This document shows positions 8,304 through 16,862 of a stretch of 44,811 bases of DNA, piece by piece (position 1 is the first letter of the stretch; the number at the start of each line of letters is the position of its first letter). Source of the DNA: Legionellales bacterium (GTDB lineage Bacteria > Pseudomonadota > Gammaproteobacteria > Comchoanobacterales > Comchoanobacteraceae); assembly GCA_002722435.1 (NCBI GenBank), contig PBLX01000047.1, positions 1 to 44,811 on the forward strand, written 5' to 3'. The notes beneath the pieces were generated by a model. That model was not told where the DNA came from, did no database searches, and was given only the letters and a program-made list of their open reading frames with translations. The translations under genes and the position numbers were made by a program.

Positions 8304-8332
8304 ATTACAACCTTAGTTGGATTGAATGTCAA
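8304..8332 (-). promoter_or_regulatory. Candidate sigma70 promoter for the lipoprotein/GIN pair
   Basis: Minus strand TTGACA (8327-8332, perfect -35), 17-base spacer, TGTAAT (8304-8309). The transcript would start about 30 bases before the ATG at 8268. Confidence 0.65.
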
Positions 8333-8388
8333 CCACTAAAACGGTGTAAATACAGAGGCACAGATAAGACAACAGCGCCTTCAAACCG

Positions 8389-9255
8389 CTACAACCGGTC
8401 TATTGTACCCTGCCATTGCGCATAGGTCACTCGATCGTGACCAGCATAATCCTGTACAGTGGTCACTGCGGAATACGCCATCTGGGTAAAACACGACCTT
8501 ACTGCAGCTGCTTGATCATAGCCATGCTCCAAATAAAGAAGCCCTCTAGGCCGTAACAAAGACCGCGCCAAATCAATTAAGCTGAACAAATCACGTAATC
8601 CTAGATCAGGTGCATACAATGCACGATGAGGTTCAAACCGCTTGGTCTCTTCACTGATATGCTCTGAAGCAGTATCAATGTACGGTGGATTGGCAACGAC
8701 AAGATCATAAGCATTGGCACGGATCTCAGCTGGCAACATAGTCCAGTCTGCACAATGAAATTGCAGACGCCCACTGCCCAAAGCCAAATGAGCAGCATTC
8801 TGCCGAGCACATTCCACTGCACCAGGAGATTGGTCAACAGCATCGAATAACCATTCTGGCCGCTCACTCGCCAGTGCAAGCGTAATAGCACCCGAACCCG
8901 TGCCCAAATCCAGGCAACGACAATCGGCGTCATGTAGCTGCCCTAGAACAGTCTCCACCAGTATCTCCGTATCAGGCCGAGGTATGAGAACTTCTGGATG
9001 CACATGAAGCCGCAAACCCCAAAACTCAGTATAACCTAAAATATAAGCAACGGGCTCACGGCGTAATCGACGACCTATCATCGACTCAAGCTGTTGATAC
9101 TGCCGATGTGACAAAACAACGTGACCAAATAATTCAGCAATAGAGCTGCCAGTAAGCTCCGACAAAAAATAACGAATATCACGAAGTGGAGTCGATGAAA
9201 CTGAGGCTAGGCGAAGCGCCAAATCATCAATTGAGTAGGTTCGCTGCTTAGACAC
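8389..9255 (-). CDS. prmC: Peptide chain release factor glutamine methyltransferase
   Basis: Methylates the GGQ glutamine of release factors RF1 and RF2, using S-adenosylmethionine. At 288 residues it matches HemK/PrmC (E. coli 277). It has the helical N-terminal domain, then a Rossmann methyltransferase core with CLDLGTGSGAITLALA (SAM binding, near residue 105) and the catalytic NPPYID motif at 189-194. LIPRPDTEILVE before motif I is a PrmC hallmark. It usually sits directly after prfA. Here it follows waaA with an 8-base overlap, while prfA lies 2 kb away behind a convergent gene. Confidence 0.93.
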   Translation of the reverse strand: MSKQRTYSIDDLALRLASVSSTPLRDIRYFLSELTGSSIAELFGHVVLSHRQYQQLESMIGRRLRREPVAYILGYTEFWGLRLHVHPEVLIPRPDTEILVETVLGQLHDADCRCLDLGTGSGAITLALASERPEWLFDAVDQSPGAVECARQNAAHLALGSGRLQFHCADWTMLPAEIRANAYDLVVANPPYIDTASEHISEETKRFEPHRALYAPDLGLRDLFSLIDLARSLLRPRGLLYLEHGYDQAAAVRSCFTQMAYSAVTTVQDYAGHDRVTYAQWQGTIDRL

Positions 9256-10567
9256 GCCGTTGACTCACACCATGACGCTCAAGCGCAGCAAGTAGTCTAG
9301 AAAGACCACCTTGCTGCGCCTGAAACCAGGCCAACAAGCGATCCTTATTGCGCAATCGTGAAGACCGCTGCAATACCAGGCTTATTAATGCTTTTGTTGC
9401 AGCGGCGGCATCAGGAACACGCTGTGACAGACCTGCTTGCTCAAGATCTTCAGAAATCTCGATAAAATTGCTCATATGTGGCCCGTACACCATGGAAACA
9501 CCAAAGGCAGCTAACTCGATAGGGCTCTGCCCGCCCCGATACGGTGAAAAGCTCTTGCCAATCAATGCCACATCAACACACTGACAAAGCCTATGCATCT
9601 CACCCGTCGTATCTGCAACGTGCACCACAACTTTTTCAGATGAGCTCAATGAAGTTGACCGTTGCGAGAAAACCAAACCACGGGCTTGAGCTGCCTGAAC
9701 CAACAAACGCCCCTTTTCCGCATGGCGAGGAACTAAGATCACGCGAGCATCAACATCTTGTTGACGCAGTTGCACTAGCGCTTCAAGAACCATATCCTCC
9801 TCACCAGGCCACAGCGATGCCCCCATCAGAAAAACCGTATCTTGAGTGATGCCAGCAAAACCCATCTCATGATACAAACGTGCTTTTTCATCCTTGCCTA
9901 AGGGATAAATCGGCAAATCAAGCTTTAGTTGCCCCATAACATAAAAATGTTGTGCATCAGGCATAATCGCATGCACAGCCGACATTTGCCGATTCGATGT
10001 AAAATAGACCCGATCCAATGGCCGGTAAAGCCATCGTGCCAACCTAGGAAAACGGCGATACCACGCCATGGTTGCTGAAGAGTGTCGAGCATTGATCAAC
10101 CAAACTGGCACACCACGAGATCGCGCTTGATGCAAATGCTCTGGCCACAGCTCACTTTCAGTCAATAAGACATGATCTGGCTTAATCGACCGCCAAGCCA
10201 AAAGGCTACAACAAACAAAATCATAGGGAAAATAACCAATCCATACCGCAGGTTGGCCAGAAAAACGATGAATGAGAACAGCACGCGCCGTGTGCGTTGT
10301 GGTGGTCAAAAAGACCAGACAGTTACCCGATTTACACAAAGCTGAAACTAGCGGAACAACAGCTTGGGCCTCTCCTACACTGACCACCTGTATCCACAAA
10401 CGCTTTTTACCAGGATCAAATTGCGAACCATTGACCGAGCCATACCAACCAAAGCGCTCATACCACCGTACAGACACCGAACCTCGACGATACATCTTCA
10501 CCAGGTGGAACGGAAACGCCACGGCAAAAAGAAAAGGAAAAAAAAGTCGGTATAACCAAATCATCAT
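9248..10567 (-). CDS. waaA: 3-deoxy-D-manno-octulosonic acid (Kdo) transferase
   Basis: Adds Kdo to lipid A precursor at the inner membrane in LPS synthesis (GT30 family). From the ATG at 10567 it has 439 residues (E. coli 425). The N-terminal membrane anchor (LYRLFFPFLFAVAFPFHL) is followed by the RWYERFG segment typical of WaaA, then HTARAVLIHRF, the TESELWPEHL motif with catalytic-type glutamate, INARHS, and a C-terminal donor domain with FSPYRGGQSPIELAAFG and GPHMSNF. The open frame extends to 10672, but those extra 35 residues do not fit the family and overlap the FUSC-like gene. Its last 8 bases overlap prmC, so the two are co-transcribed. Confidence 0.9.
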   Translation of the reverse strand: MMIWLYRLFFPFLFAVAFPFHLVKMYRRGSVSVRWYERFGWYGSVNGSQFDPGKKRLWIQVVSVGEAQAVVPLVSALCKSGNCLVFLTTTTHTARAVLIHRFSGQPAVWIGYFPYDFVCCSLLAWRSIKPDHVLLTESELWPEHLHQARSRGVPVWLINARHSSATMAWYRRFPRLARWLYRPLDRVYFTSNRQMSAVHAIMPDAQHFYVMGQLKLDLPIYPLGKDEKARLYHEMGFAGITQDTVFLMGASLWPGEEDMVLEALVQLRQQDVDARVILVPRHAEKGRLLVQAAQARGLVFSQRSTSLSSSEKVVVHVADTTGEMHRLCQCVDVALIGKSFSPYRGGQSPIELAAFGVSMVYGPHMSNFIEISEDLEQAGLSQRVPDAAAATKALISLVLQRSSRLRNKDRLLAWFQAQQGGLSRLLAALERHGVSQRRV

Positions 10568-10705
10568 AGACAAATTATAGCAAACCTTATCCATGGAAAC
10601 CATGCACGAATCAATCCACCATCTCGATATGCAAGCACACTTTGAAAAAGCTTGACCGCCACCAAGAAACATATAAGATTTAAATACCTGTTACACGTTG
10701 TTACT

Positions 10706-11281
10706 ATGGCCAAATTGAAAGCGTACACACTTGTTTTTAAGCTCATCAAAAATTGTTCATTTGTGCTTGCACTCGAAATGAGCATTGCTTGCATCCTAGC
10801 AGTCAAGCTCGGCGTCCAGCTAGCTGAAATAAGCAATTTAAAAAGTCCCGTCGTCAGTGCATTATGGTGCACAATTTCAACCATAATTGTCATGCAAGCA
10901 ACTTGGCAAAAGTCACTTGAAGCAGGGATCAATCGAATCATAGGATCAGGATTTGGCTCAGCCATACCCGCGATTTTCCTCTCGTACTTTGGCACCGGAA
11001 CCACAACTTTTGTCGCCTGTATCGTCACGCTCGTTGTGCTATGCAGCATACTCAATAAAATTGACAGTTTACGGCTCGCATTACTGACCATGGCGGTCAT
11101 TTACATTGTCTGTAAACTGAGTAACGGACTCAATATATTAGACACTTGTTTCAGCCGATTTATAGAGTCACTACTTGGAATTGCCATCACCATGGTCGTA
11201 AGATCCATCAGCATACCGCTGCATACCTATGTCGATAGAGTGATCAAAACGAACCTTGACTACAACATCCCAACCAAGTGA
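10706..11281 (+). CDS. FUSC/ArAE-like small membrane protein
   Basis: A membrane protein with about five to six hydrophobic helices, resembling the N-terminal membrane module of the FUSC/aromatic acid exporter family: the segment NLKSPVVSALWCTISTIIVMQ followed by ESGINRIIG-like EAGINRIIGSGFGSAI corresponds to the family pattern of a short periplasmic approach and RxxGTxxG helix. It is only the membrane half; the cytoplasmic C-terminal domain of full-length exporters is missing. I start at 10706 (191 residues); the frame reaches back to 10652, and no Shine-Dalgarno settles it. A 178-residue frame on the opposite strand over 10564-11100 is its shadow. It is convergent with prfA, four bases away. 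Transported substrate unknown. Confidence 0.7.
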   Translation: MAKLKAYTLVFKLIKNCSFVLALEMSIACILAVKLGVQLAEISNLKSPVVSALWCTISTIIVMQATWQKSLEAGINRIIGSGFGSAIPAIFLSYFGTGTTTFVACIVTLVVLCSILNKIDSLRLALLTMAVIYIVCKLSNGLNILDTCFSRFIESLLGIAITMVVRSISIPLHTYVDRVIKTNLDYNIPTK

Positions 11282-11285
11282 ATGA

Positions 11286-12374
11286 TCAGCTTTGGAGACC
11301 TGCAATTTTATCAGCACTGTCCTGCTGCTGCAGGGGCTCTACCAAGAACGATAATTGACCTTGCAGCACCAGCTCTAATTTATATAAAGTCAGATTGATT
11401 CTATGGTCAGTCACGCGCCCTTGTGGGAAATTGTATGTTCGTATTCGCTCAGAGCGGTCACCAGAACCAACCTGCAAACGTCGTTGCTCAGAGCGCTCCT
11501 GTTGCTGCTGATCTCGCTGTACTTGTAGTATTTTAGCCTGCAACAAACTCATGGCTCGCGCTTTATTTTTATGTTGAGAGCGCTCATCTTGACACTCAAC
11601 AACAATATTTGTTGGCAAATGCGTCAAACGAACAGCAGAGTCCGTTGTATTGACGTGTTGGCCACCAGCACCACTTGACCGATAAGTATCGACACGAATC
11701 TCACTTAAATCCAAATTGACGTGATCAATATCCTCACACTCTGGCAAAATAGCGACCGTACAAGCAGATGTGTGGATACGCCCCTGCGATTCCGTTTGAG
11801 GCACACGCTGCACCCGATGAGTACCTGATTCGTATTTCATTTTTGAATAAACCGATTGTCCAATCACATGCACAACCACTTCTTTAAATCCACCTTGATC
11901 ACTTAGCGCACTACTCACCACTTGCCAGCGCCAGCCTTGGGACTGCGCATACAGCTGATACATTCTGAACAAATCTCCTGAAAACAAGGACGCCTCATCA
12001 CCACCAGTTCCAGCACGAATTTCAAGATAAATGTTTTTTGCATCATCTGGATCTTCCGGAATTAACAACAAATGGATCTCATCAATAATCCCTGCAACAT
12101 CCCCACGCAGAGACGCTAACTCCTCACGCGCCATTTCCTGCATCTCTTGATCAAGCGTTTGGTCGTTGGCCATAGACTCTGCAGCCATTAATTCATCTGA
12201 AACATGGCAATAGCGCTCGTAGGCATCCGCAATTGGCAACAGTTGATGCAACTCTTTGGACAGTTTCTGAAACTTATCCATGTCTTGCACAATTTTTTGG
12301 TCACTCAGCTGCAGCTGAAGGTGATTTTTATGTTCAGCAATCTGCTGTAGCTTGGCTCGGATCGGTTCTTTCAT
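11286..12374 (-). CDS. prfA: Peptide chain release factor 1
   Basis: Terminates translation at UAA and UAG. At 362 residues it has the RF1 length. The codon-recognition motif P-x-T appears as RVPQTESQG (PAT in E. coli), which assigns it to RF1 rather than RF2 (SPF). The catalytic GGQ loop is at 237-239 within [17 protein letters not shown]. The N-terminal helical domain and the [18 protein letters not shown] stretch are standard. The usual hemA-prfA-prmC operon is taken apart here: hemA lies 3.2 kb away on the other strand and prmC follows waaA. Confidence 0.96.
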   Translation of the reverse strand: MKEPIRAKLQQIAEHKNHLQLQLSDQKIVQDMDKFQKLSKELHQLLPIADAYERYCHVSDELMAAESMANDQTLDQEMQEMAREELASLRGDVAGIIDEIHLLLIPEDPDDAKNIYLEIRAGTGGDEASLFSGDLFRMYQLYAQSQGWRWQVVSSALSDQGGFKEVVVHVIGQSVYSKMKYESGTHRVQRVPQTESQGRIHTSACTVAILPECEDIDHVNLDLSEIRVDTYRSSGAGGQHVNTTDSAVRLTHLPTNIVVECQDERSQHKNKARAMSLLQAKILQVQRDQQQQERSEQRRLQVGSGDRSERIRTYNFPQGRVTDHRINLTLYKLELVLQGQLSFLVEPLQQQDSADKIAGLQS

Positions 12375-12610
12375 GGCGTGATTATAACCGCATAACAGCT
12401 ACAATTGCTAGCCAAATCACGTATTTGAGCATATAAAACAAAACATGACAAAAAAACACATGCCCTACGTCATGACTGACATTAAATCTGTGAGAGAAAC
12501 CAACAAAAGGATTGTGCGTTGTATAGCTAGACCATTCAACAATTAAGCGAAGGAGAAACCTAAGGCGAGATACAAGGTCTACACAATAACCTAAAAGAAT
12601 AAGTATTATT
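12375..12610. other. Gene-free gap upstream of prfA
   Basis: No coding frame, tRNA or convincing hairpin is visible in these 236 bases. A TATAAT (minus strand) lies about 10 bases before the prfA ATG, without a clear -35 partner. Confidence 0.5.
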
Positions 12611-13168
12611 TTAGTTGCTGGGAAGTTCAGTCTTTGACGCTCTAGAAACAGCAGCAGTGCCTGTAAAAGCAGAGCTCTGTGATGGAGCCACTAGCGTAGC
12701 CTGGCTTTGAGCTTGAGCACCATCCTGATCAGGTCTCTCTTTGTCAAAAAACGAGCCATTGGTGTAGCCATTTGGAATGACGCTATAACCAGAGGGTTTA
12801 GCTTGAGGATGAAAACAGGCGAGATCATTTGAAACAACAGGATTCCCTGAAGCCATATCATTCGCATCTGCGCCACCTTTTCCACTTGATTTACATGGCG
12901 AACCGAACGCTCTAGAAAAAACGCGTGACATCGTACGACATACATTACCCACTGGATCGCCACTTGGCGCTAAATTAACCCACAATTTAGACACAGAACC
13001 TAACGGATCCCTAAATACTGAATAAACGATCAAACAAGCCAATAACACCGCAAGCAAAGGCGGCCACCAACCAAGAAAATACACCGCGACACAAGCGAAA
13101 AAGATAAACCCCACAACAAGTAAATCTTGTGTCGAATAGTTTTCTTTTGTATTAACTTGATCTTTCAT
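12611..13168 (-). CDS. Membrane-hairpin protein with polar tail, 185 residues
   Basis: I recognise no family. Residues 1-15 are polar; 16-33 and 38-52 form a two-helix hydrophobic hairpin with a WWPP turn; residues 55-185 are rich in G, S, P, A, N and D and look disordered. No signal peptide cleavage site is present. This plan, a bilobed hydrophobic stretch of about 40 residues plus a polar tail, is what defines inclusion-membrane (Inc) proteins of Chlamydia and some Dot/Icm effectors, but also many unrelated membrane proteins. It lies beside a second gene of the same plan, on the same strand, between prfA and a glycosyltransferase. A secreted, host-membrane role is inference only. Confidence 0.6.
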   Translation of the reverse strand: MKDQVNTKENYSTQDLLVVGFIFFACVAVYFLGWWPPLLAVLLACLIVYSVFRDPLGSVSKLWVNLAPSGDPVGNVCRTMSRVFSRAFGSPCKSSGKGGADANDMASGNPVVSNDLACFHPQAKPSGYSVIPNGYTNGSFFDKERPDQDGAQAQSQATLVAPSQSSAFTGTAAVSRASKTELPSN

Positions 13169-13316
13169 TGCACCAGTCTCGAAAATTCACATAACCATAG
13201 TATAAGCTACATGTTCTCACAGCGATCTGCAATCCGATAACCGACTTTTTTAATGTACCAGTGAGTTGACACTTTACATTTGGGCATAACTGGATAGAGA
13301 CGCTGATTATATCAAT

Positions 13317-13368
13317 TTCTTTGTCAGGTTTAGATTGTTATCAAAATACAAAATGTGCTGACAAAGAA
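13317..13368. repeat. 11-base inverted repeat after the larger hairpin-protein gene
   Basis: TTCTTTGTCAG (13317-13327) and CTGACAAAGAA (13358-13368) are perfect complements separated by 30 AT-rich bases. It begins two bases after the stop of the 13371-14417 gene. The long loop and lack of GC make it unlike an intrinsic terminator. Confidence 0.55.
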
Positions 13369-13370
13369 CA

Positions 13371-14417
13371 TCATATGATATATTTTGTTTGCGACCCTGA
13401 GCTAGCACTTAAGCTACTGTTTGGAGATGATCCATTTTCATATTGATAGGCACCAGCCACATCGTTACTTTGCTCTTTGGTACCTGTACCAGAAGCATCA
13501 CTACGTGTACCCGATTCATCGCCCGGAGCACGCACAGAACCACGATTCACGATAAAATATGGTGTTTTTTCACTGTCCGAGGCTGCCGAAACATCTCTTT
13601 TCGGCGTTCCATAGTCTGTTGTATGGAGTCGATCACCCTGATCATATCCACCTTCTACACCGTCATATAAATCTTCATCCTCCGAACCACTGGGCGAAAT
13701 AGTTTTTTCTCCCGACTTAACTGGTGACAGTAACCTGACAGCCTTTTGAAACAACGTGGGCGATATCACAGAGCCAAGAGTATTGGTACTGACATGATCG
13801 TCTTCTTTCAACTCTGCCTCCCCTTGTGCAGTGGCGTAGCTAGACTGCGGCCCTGCTGTGGTCTGCGAATGATGACCAAGTTTTGAGGCATGAAAATAAC
13901 TACCAAGCTCTCCCGAAGCAGTAGGCCCATCTTGAGAAGCACCTTCAGAAGTAGTCATACCCTTAGCACCTAGCCCACCATTTGTAGCTGTAATCCCAAG
14001 GACGGACATCAAACCAATGCGCTGGGCCAGTGTTTGCAAAGCACTAGCAACGGTTTGCACGAATCGCGGCAACTGATCAAATCGACAAACATAACGTGCG
14101 AAAAATCCTGCGATTTTTTGTCGCGCAACAGAACTGATAAGAACTGCCAACACCGTACCAGCAACGAATAACGGGGCCGAAGCAATTTGCGCAGCAAACA
14201 CAAGGACAGAAAGCACCAAGCAGACTCGCAAATAATCGTGAAAACTGTATTCCTGACCAAAATACGTCGCTTTTTCCTGGCCAAGGAGCACACGCACAAA
14301 CCATTGTGTGGCCTGACGCAGCCGGCCCACCTTAACGGGTGGCTCCATGTTCTGAGTTTTTAGATCTAAGGGTAAGGGTTTTGTTATATCCGAATATGTA
14401 GTGTTCATACTGACCAT
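13371..14417 (-). CDS. Membrane-hairpin protein with long disordered tail, 348 residues
   Basis: No family recognised. A polar N-terminus (1-60) leads to a bilobed hydrophobic hairpin at about 64-80 and 82-98 with an SAP turn, an amphipathic helical stretch to about 145, then some 200 residues rich in S, G, T, D, E and Q that are probably disordered, with acidic patches (GSEDEDLYDGVEGGYD). It ends QTKYII. GTG 14420, ATG 14417 and ATG 14408 are all possible starts; I use 14417. A promoter with an 18-base spacer lies upstream. Same plan as its downstream neighbour, without clear residue-by-residue similarity. Inc-like host-membrane protein or effector is a hypothesis; a cell-envelope anchor is the alternative. 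Confidence 0.6.
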   Translation of the reverse strand: MVSMNTTYSDITKPLPLDLKTQNMEPPVKVGRLRQATQWFVRVLLGQEKATYFGQEYSFHDYLRVCLVLSVLVFAAQIASAPLFVAGTVLAVLISSVARQKIAGFFARYVCRFDQLPRFVQTVASALQTLAQRIGLMSVLGITATNGGLGAKGMTTSEGASQDGPTASGELGSYFHASKLGHHSQTTAGPQSSYATAQGEAELKEDDHVSTNTLGSVISPTLFQKAVRLLSPVKSGEKTISPSGSEDEDLYDGVEGGYDQGDRLHTTDYGTPKRDVSAASDSEKTPYFIVNRGSVRAPGDESGTRSDASGTGTKEQSNDVAGAYQYENGSSPNSSLSASSGSQTKYII

Positions 14418-14440
14418 CACTGTTTACTTCACAACAGAAT

Positions 14441-14470
14441 AACATAGGCTAAATCCCGGCGCAATATCAA
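14441..14470 (-). promoter_or_regulatory. Candidate promoter for the 348-residue hairpin protein
   Basis: Minus strand TTGATA (14465-14470), 18-base spacer, TATGTT (14441-14446). Predicted start near 14434, leaving a leader of about 17 bases. Confidence 0.45.
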
Positions 14471-14502
14471 CGTCAAAGCATGGTTTTCAGACAGATACAT
14501 GC

Positions 14503-15426
14503 TCATCCAATGGACAGTTTTGGCAACAAAGGACAAACTTTTTGGCAAACCATTTCAACAGATAATTCATCGATTACTCGGCTTGGAGCCTGGATCACTG
14601 TGTTTTGCCATGGACCATAACGGGCAGCATCGGTAGCACCGAACAAACCAATCGTTGGGCAGCGCGTTGCCGCAGCCATGTGCATCAGACCACTATCACT
14701 ACCAATAAATAGTGCACACTGTTCAAAAAGAGGCACCATATGTCGTAAATGACCCCAGTCAAATAAATTGATAACTGGGCGATGGATGCCATCGATCAAT
14801 ACGCGCAGTGCATCTAGCGTTGGCAAATCCTGAGAAATACCTGTTAAAATGACAGTATACCCCTCAAATTGGAACATATTCAACAAACGCACATAGTGCT
14901 CAACTGGCCAATCCTTTGATAAAAATTTCGAAAATGGCGAAAGGATGACATAAGGCCCAGGCCGAGTAAGAACAGAGCACAGCTCATCGACATCATCTTG
15001 ATGATACCAAATCCTTGGCGAAAGGAGCGTAGGGGAACTCACAAAGTCCGCAAACTGATCAACCATATGACGGTGCGGCACTCCACGAAAAATTTTTCGC
15101 GCCTTTGTTCTCAATAAGTAACTTAACGCGTAAGAACGCATGTCCACCACAAGATCCCAGCGCGTTTTGACGGCCCATCGCAATATTGACAGCCAGTGAC
15201 TCCTAAACCATCGATTTGAAGACTTTGAGACCAGTTTCAATTCGCCAAGCAACGGATAATATTGGAATAAGGGACCCACCAGCGGACTGCTCACAACAGA
15301 AATCTCTGCATTCGGCCACAGTGCTAAATAATGATTGAGTATTGATGAAGCTAAAACCGCATCACCAACACGAGCAGGAGCGACGAATAGTATTTTTTTT
15401 TGAGTTGCTTTTGCGACACACCACAA
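14503..15426 (-). CDS. Glycosyltransferase family 9 (heptosyltransferase-like)
   Basis: A 307-residue GT9 enzyme of the ADP-heptose:LPS heptosyltransferase type, acting on the LPS inner core at the cytoplasmic face. The N-terminal domain shows KILFVAPARVGDAVLASSIL (nucleotide-sugar family signature, close to WaaF VGD). The C-terminal donor site has ILSPFSKFLSKDWP, FIGSDSGLMHMAAA and TIGLFGATDAARYGPW, the conserved D-S/T-G-x-x-H-x-A-A motif. It is slightly shorter than WaaF (348). The acceptor specificity (WaaC, WaaF or another GT9) cannot be fixed from motifs. It is divergent from hemA with a 135-base gap and adds to waaA, kdsD and lptC as evidence for an LPS outer membrane. Confidence 0.82.
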   Translation of the reverse strand: MWCVAKATQKKILFVAPARVGDAVLASSILNHYLALWPNAEISVVSSPLVGPLFQYYPLLGELKLVSKSSNRWFRSHWLSILRWAVKTRWDLVVDMRSYALSYLLRTKARKIFRGVPHRHMVDQFADFVSSPTLLSPRIWYHQDDVDELCSVLTRPGPYVILSPFSKFLSKDWPVEHYVRLLNMFQFEGYTVILTGISQDLPTLDALRVLIDGIHRPVINLFDWGHLRHMVPLFEQCALFIGSDSGLMHMAAATRCPTIGLFGATDAARYGPWQNTVIQAPSRVIDELSVEMVCQKVCPLLPKLSIG

Positions 15427-15561
15427 GATCCTACACCGGACTTCTATTTAGATAGAAAACCAAGACGATGCCAACAGAATTTGCCGTCAAATTCAATGAC
15501 AAACTTTGCATCAAACGTCAAAATCACTTACCATAAGCCAAGTTATTATCGTATCTTTACC

Positions 15562-16842
15562 GTGGCCACTGTAGAACTCATGATTGCCGGCATAAGCCAT
15601 CACACTGCACGCATAGACGAGCGGTCTGCTGTCGCCTGGAACAATACAGACATTGTCAACTTAAGAGCGACACTCAATCAGCAACCCTGGATTTCTGAGC
15701 ATATCATACTCTCCACATGCAACCGTACAGAAATTATCTGCCTAGCATCTGAGCACAACCTTGTTGACTGGTGTGTCGGCATCGGCATGCCAAAACACGC
15801 CATATATCTACGGAAAAACCTGGATGCCATATATCATATCCTGCGAACCCTGACTGGGCTTGATTCAAAGATTATCGGTGAAACCGAAATCGTAGGACAA
15901 TACAAACAAGCCATACAAGCAGCTCACAAGCAACATACCTGTAAGAAAAAACTATATGGACTACTTAACCGCTGTATCCATTTGGCAAGAACCATTCGTC
16001 ATCAAACAAATCTAAAAATAGAGTCGCTGTCAGAGCATGTATTTCACAGAATTACACACGATTGGCCAGATATCAGTCAATCCAGTATTTTGTTCATTGG
16101 CGCCGGCCACGTGATCAAACAACATCTCGAGCGGATCAACAACATGAAAAACAAACCCAGGTGCGCTCTAGTTTGCCGTCATCCTGAACAGCATCGTCAC
16201 CTCGAGAAGACATTTGGAATACATGTCGCAGGAACCGACGACATGAGTACGCTCCTGGCGACACATCAATGTGTCATCTCAGCAACAAATAGCAAAGGAT
16301 ATGTCATCTCAAATGCGCTGAGGAAATCATTGAAGCAACAGCCTAAACTATATTTCGATCTGGCCATTCCATCAGATATCGAATATGACGCGTCTGAAAA
16401 CATATACCAACTCGATGATCTAGGACCAAAAAACACAGATCAATCGACCAGTAGCCACACGGAAATGCTGATTCGTCAAGAAGCAATCATGCTGCAACAA
16501 CAACTACAATTACAAGAACACGCAGACTTGATTCAATCGTTTCGAAAACGGTGGCTTGATGAGGCATGTCGATTAACAAAGGTAACATCCGACCATCCAG
16601 AAAAAAAATCAGATATGCTCCAGCTACTGCATGTCAAAATGCAACGTATTCATAAACATCTGCGCATCACAACAGCGCCCGACCACCCTGAGAGAAACCT
16701 CTGCATCACTCAATATGCCAAAACGCTACTGCACGCCCCGACACTACACATCAAGACAATCGTCAGCCAGGGGAACAAAAGAGCAATCCAGAATCTACAA
16801 TCTTTGTTGCAGCAAAACGTATCAAATGCAAATGCTCAATAA
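15562..16842 (+). CDS. hemA: Glutamyl-tRNA reductase
   Basis: Reduces glutamyl-tRNA with NADPH to glutamate-1-semialdehyde, the first step of C5 haem synthesis. The N-terminal catalytic domain has GISHHTA and the nucleophile in LSTCNRTE (Cys53 from this start, Cys50 in E. coli). GLDSKIIGETEIVGQYKQA is the tRNA-binding signature. The NADPH domain has LFIGAGHVIKQ, where the usual GAGEM glutamate is histidine; the dimerisation helices end with HAPT. The frame is open to 15400, far too long; the GTG at 15562 (426 residues) and ATG at 15580 (420) fit equally well around the E. coli length of 418. No Shine-Dalgarno decides. prfA does not follow it here. Confidence 0.92.
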   Translation: MATVELMIAGISHHTARIDERSAVAWNNTDIVNLRATLNQQPWISEHIILSTCNRTEIICLASEHNLVDWCVGIGMPKHAIYLRKNLDAIYHILRTLTGLDSKIIGETEIVGQYKQAIQAAHKQHTCKKKLYGLLNRCIHLARTIRHQTNLKIESLSEHVFHRITHDWPDISQSSILFIGAGHVIKQHLERINNMKNKPRCALVCRHPEQHRHLEKTFGIHVAGTDDMSTLLATHQCVISATNSKGYVISNALRKSLKQQPKLYFDLAIPSDIEYDASENIYQLDDLGPKNTDQSTSSHTEMLIRQEAIMLQQQLQLQEHADLIQSFRKRWLDEACRLTKVTSDHPEKKSDMLQLLHVKMQRIHKHLRITTAPDHPERNLCITQYAKTLLHAPTLHIKTIVSQGNKRAIQNLQSLLQQNVSNANAQ

Positions 16843-16862
16843 ACAGTGCTTGAATTGATTAA

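Noticed and set aside
10564-11100. 178-residue minus-strand frame opposite the FUSC-like gene
   Set aside because: It mirrors the plus-strand membrane gene, has no family pattern, and overlaps the waaA start. The plus strand fits a FUSC-like motif order.
15400-15561. 54-codon N-terminal extension of hemA
   Set aside because: It overlaps the divergent glycosyltransferase start and lies before the normal HemA N-terminus.
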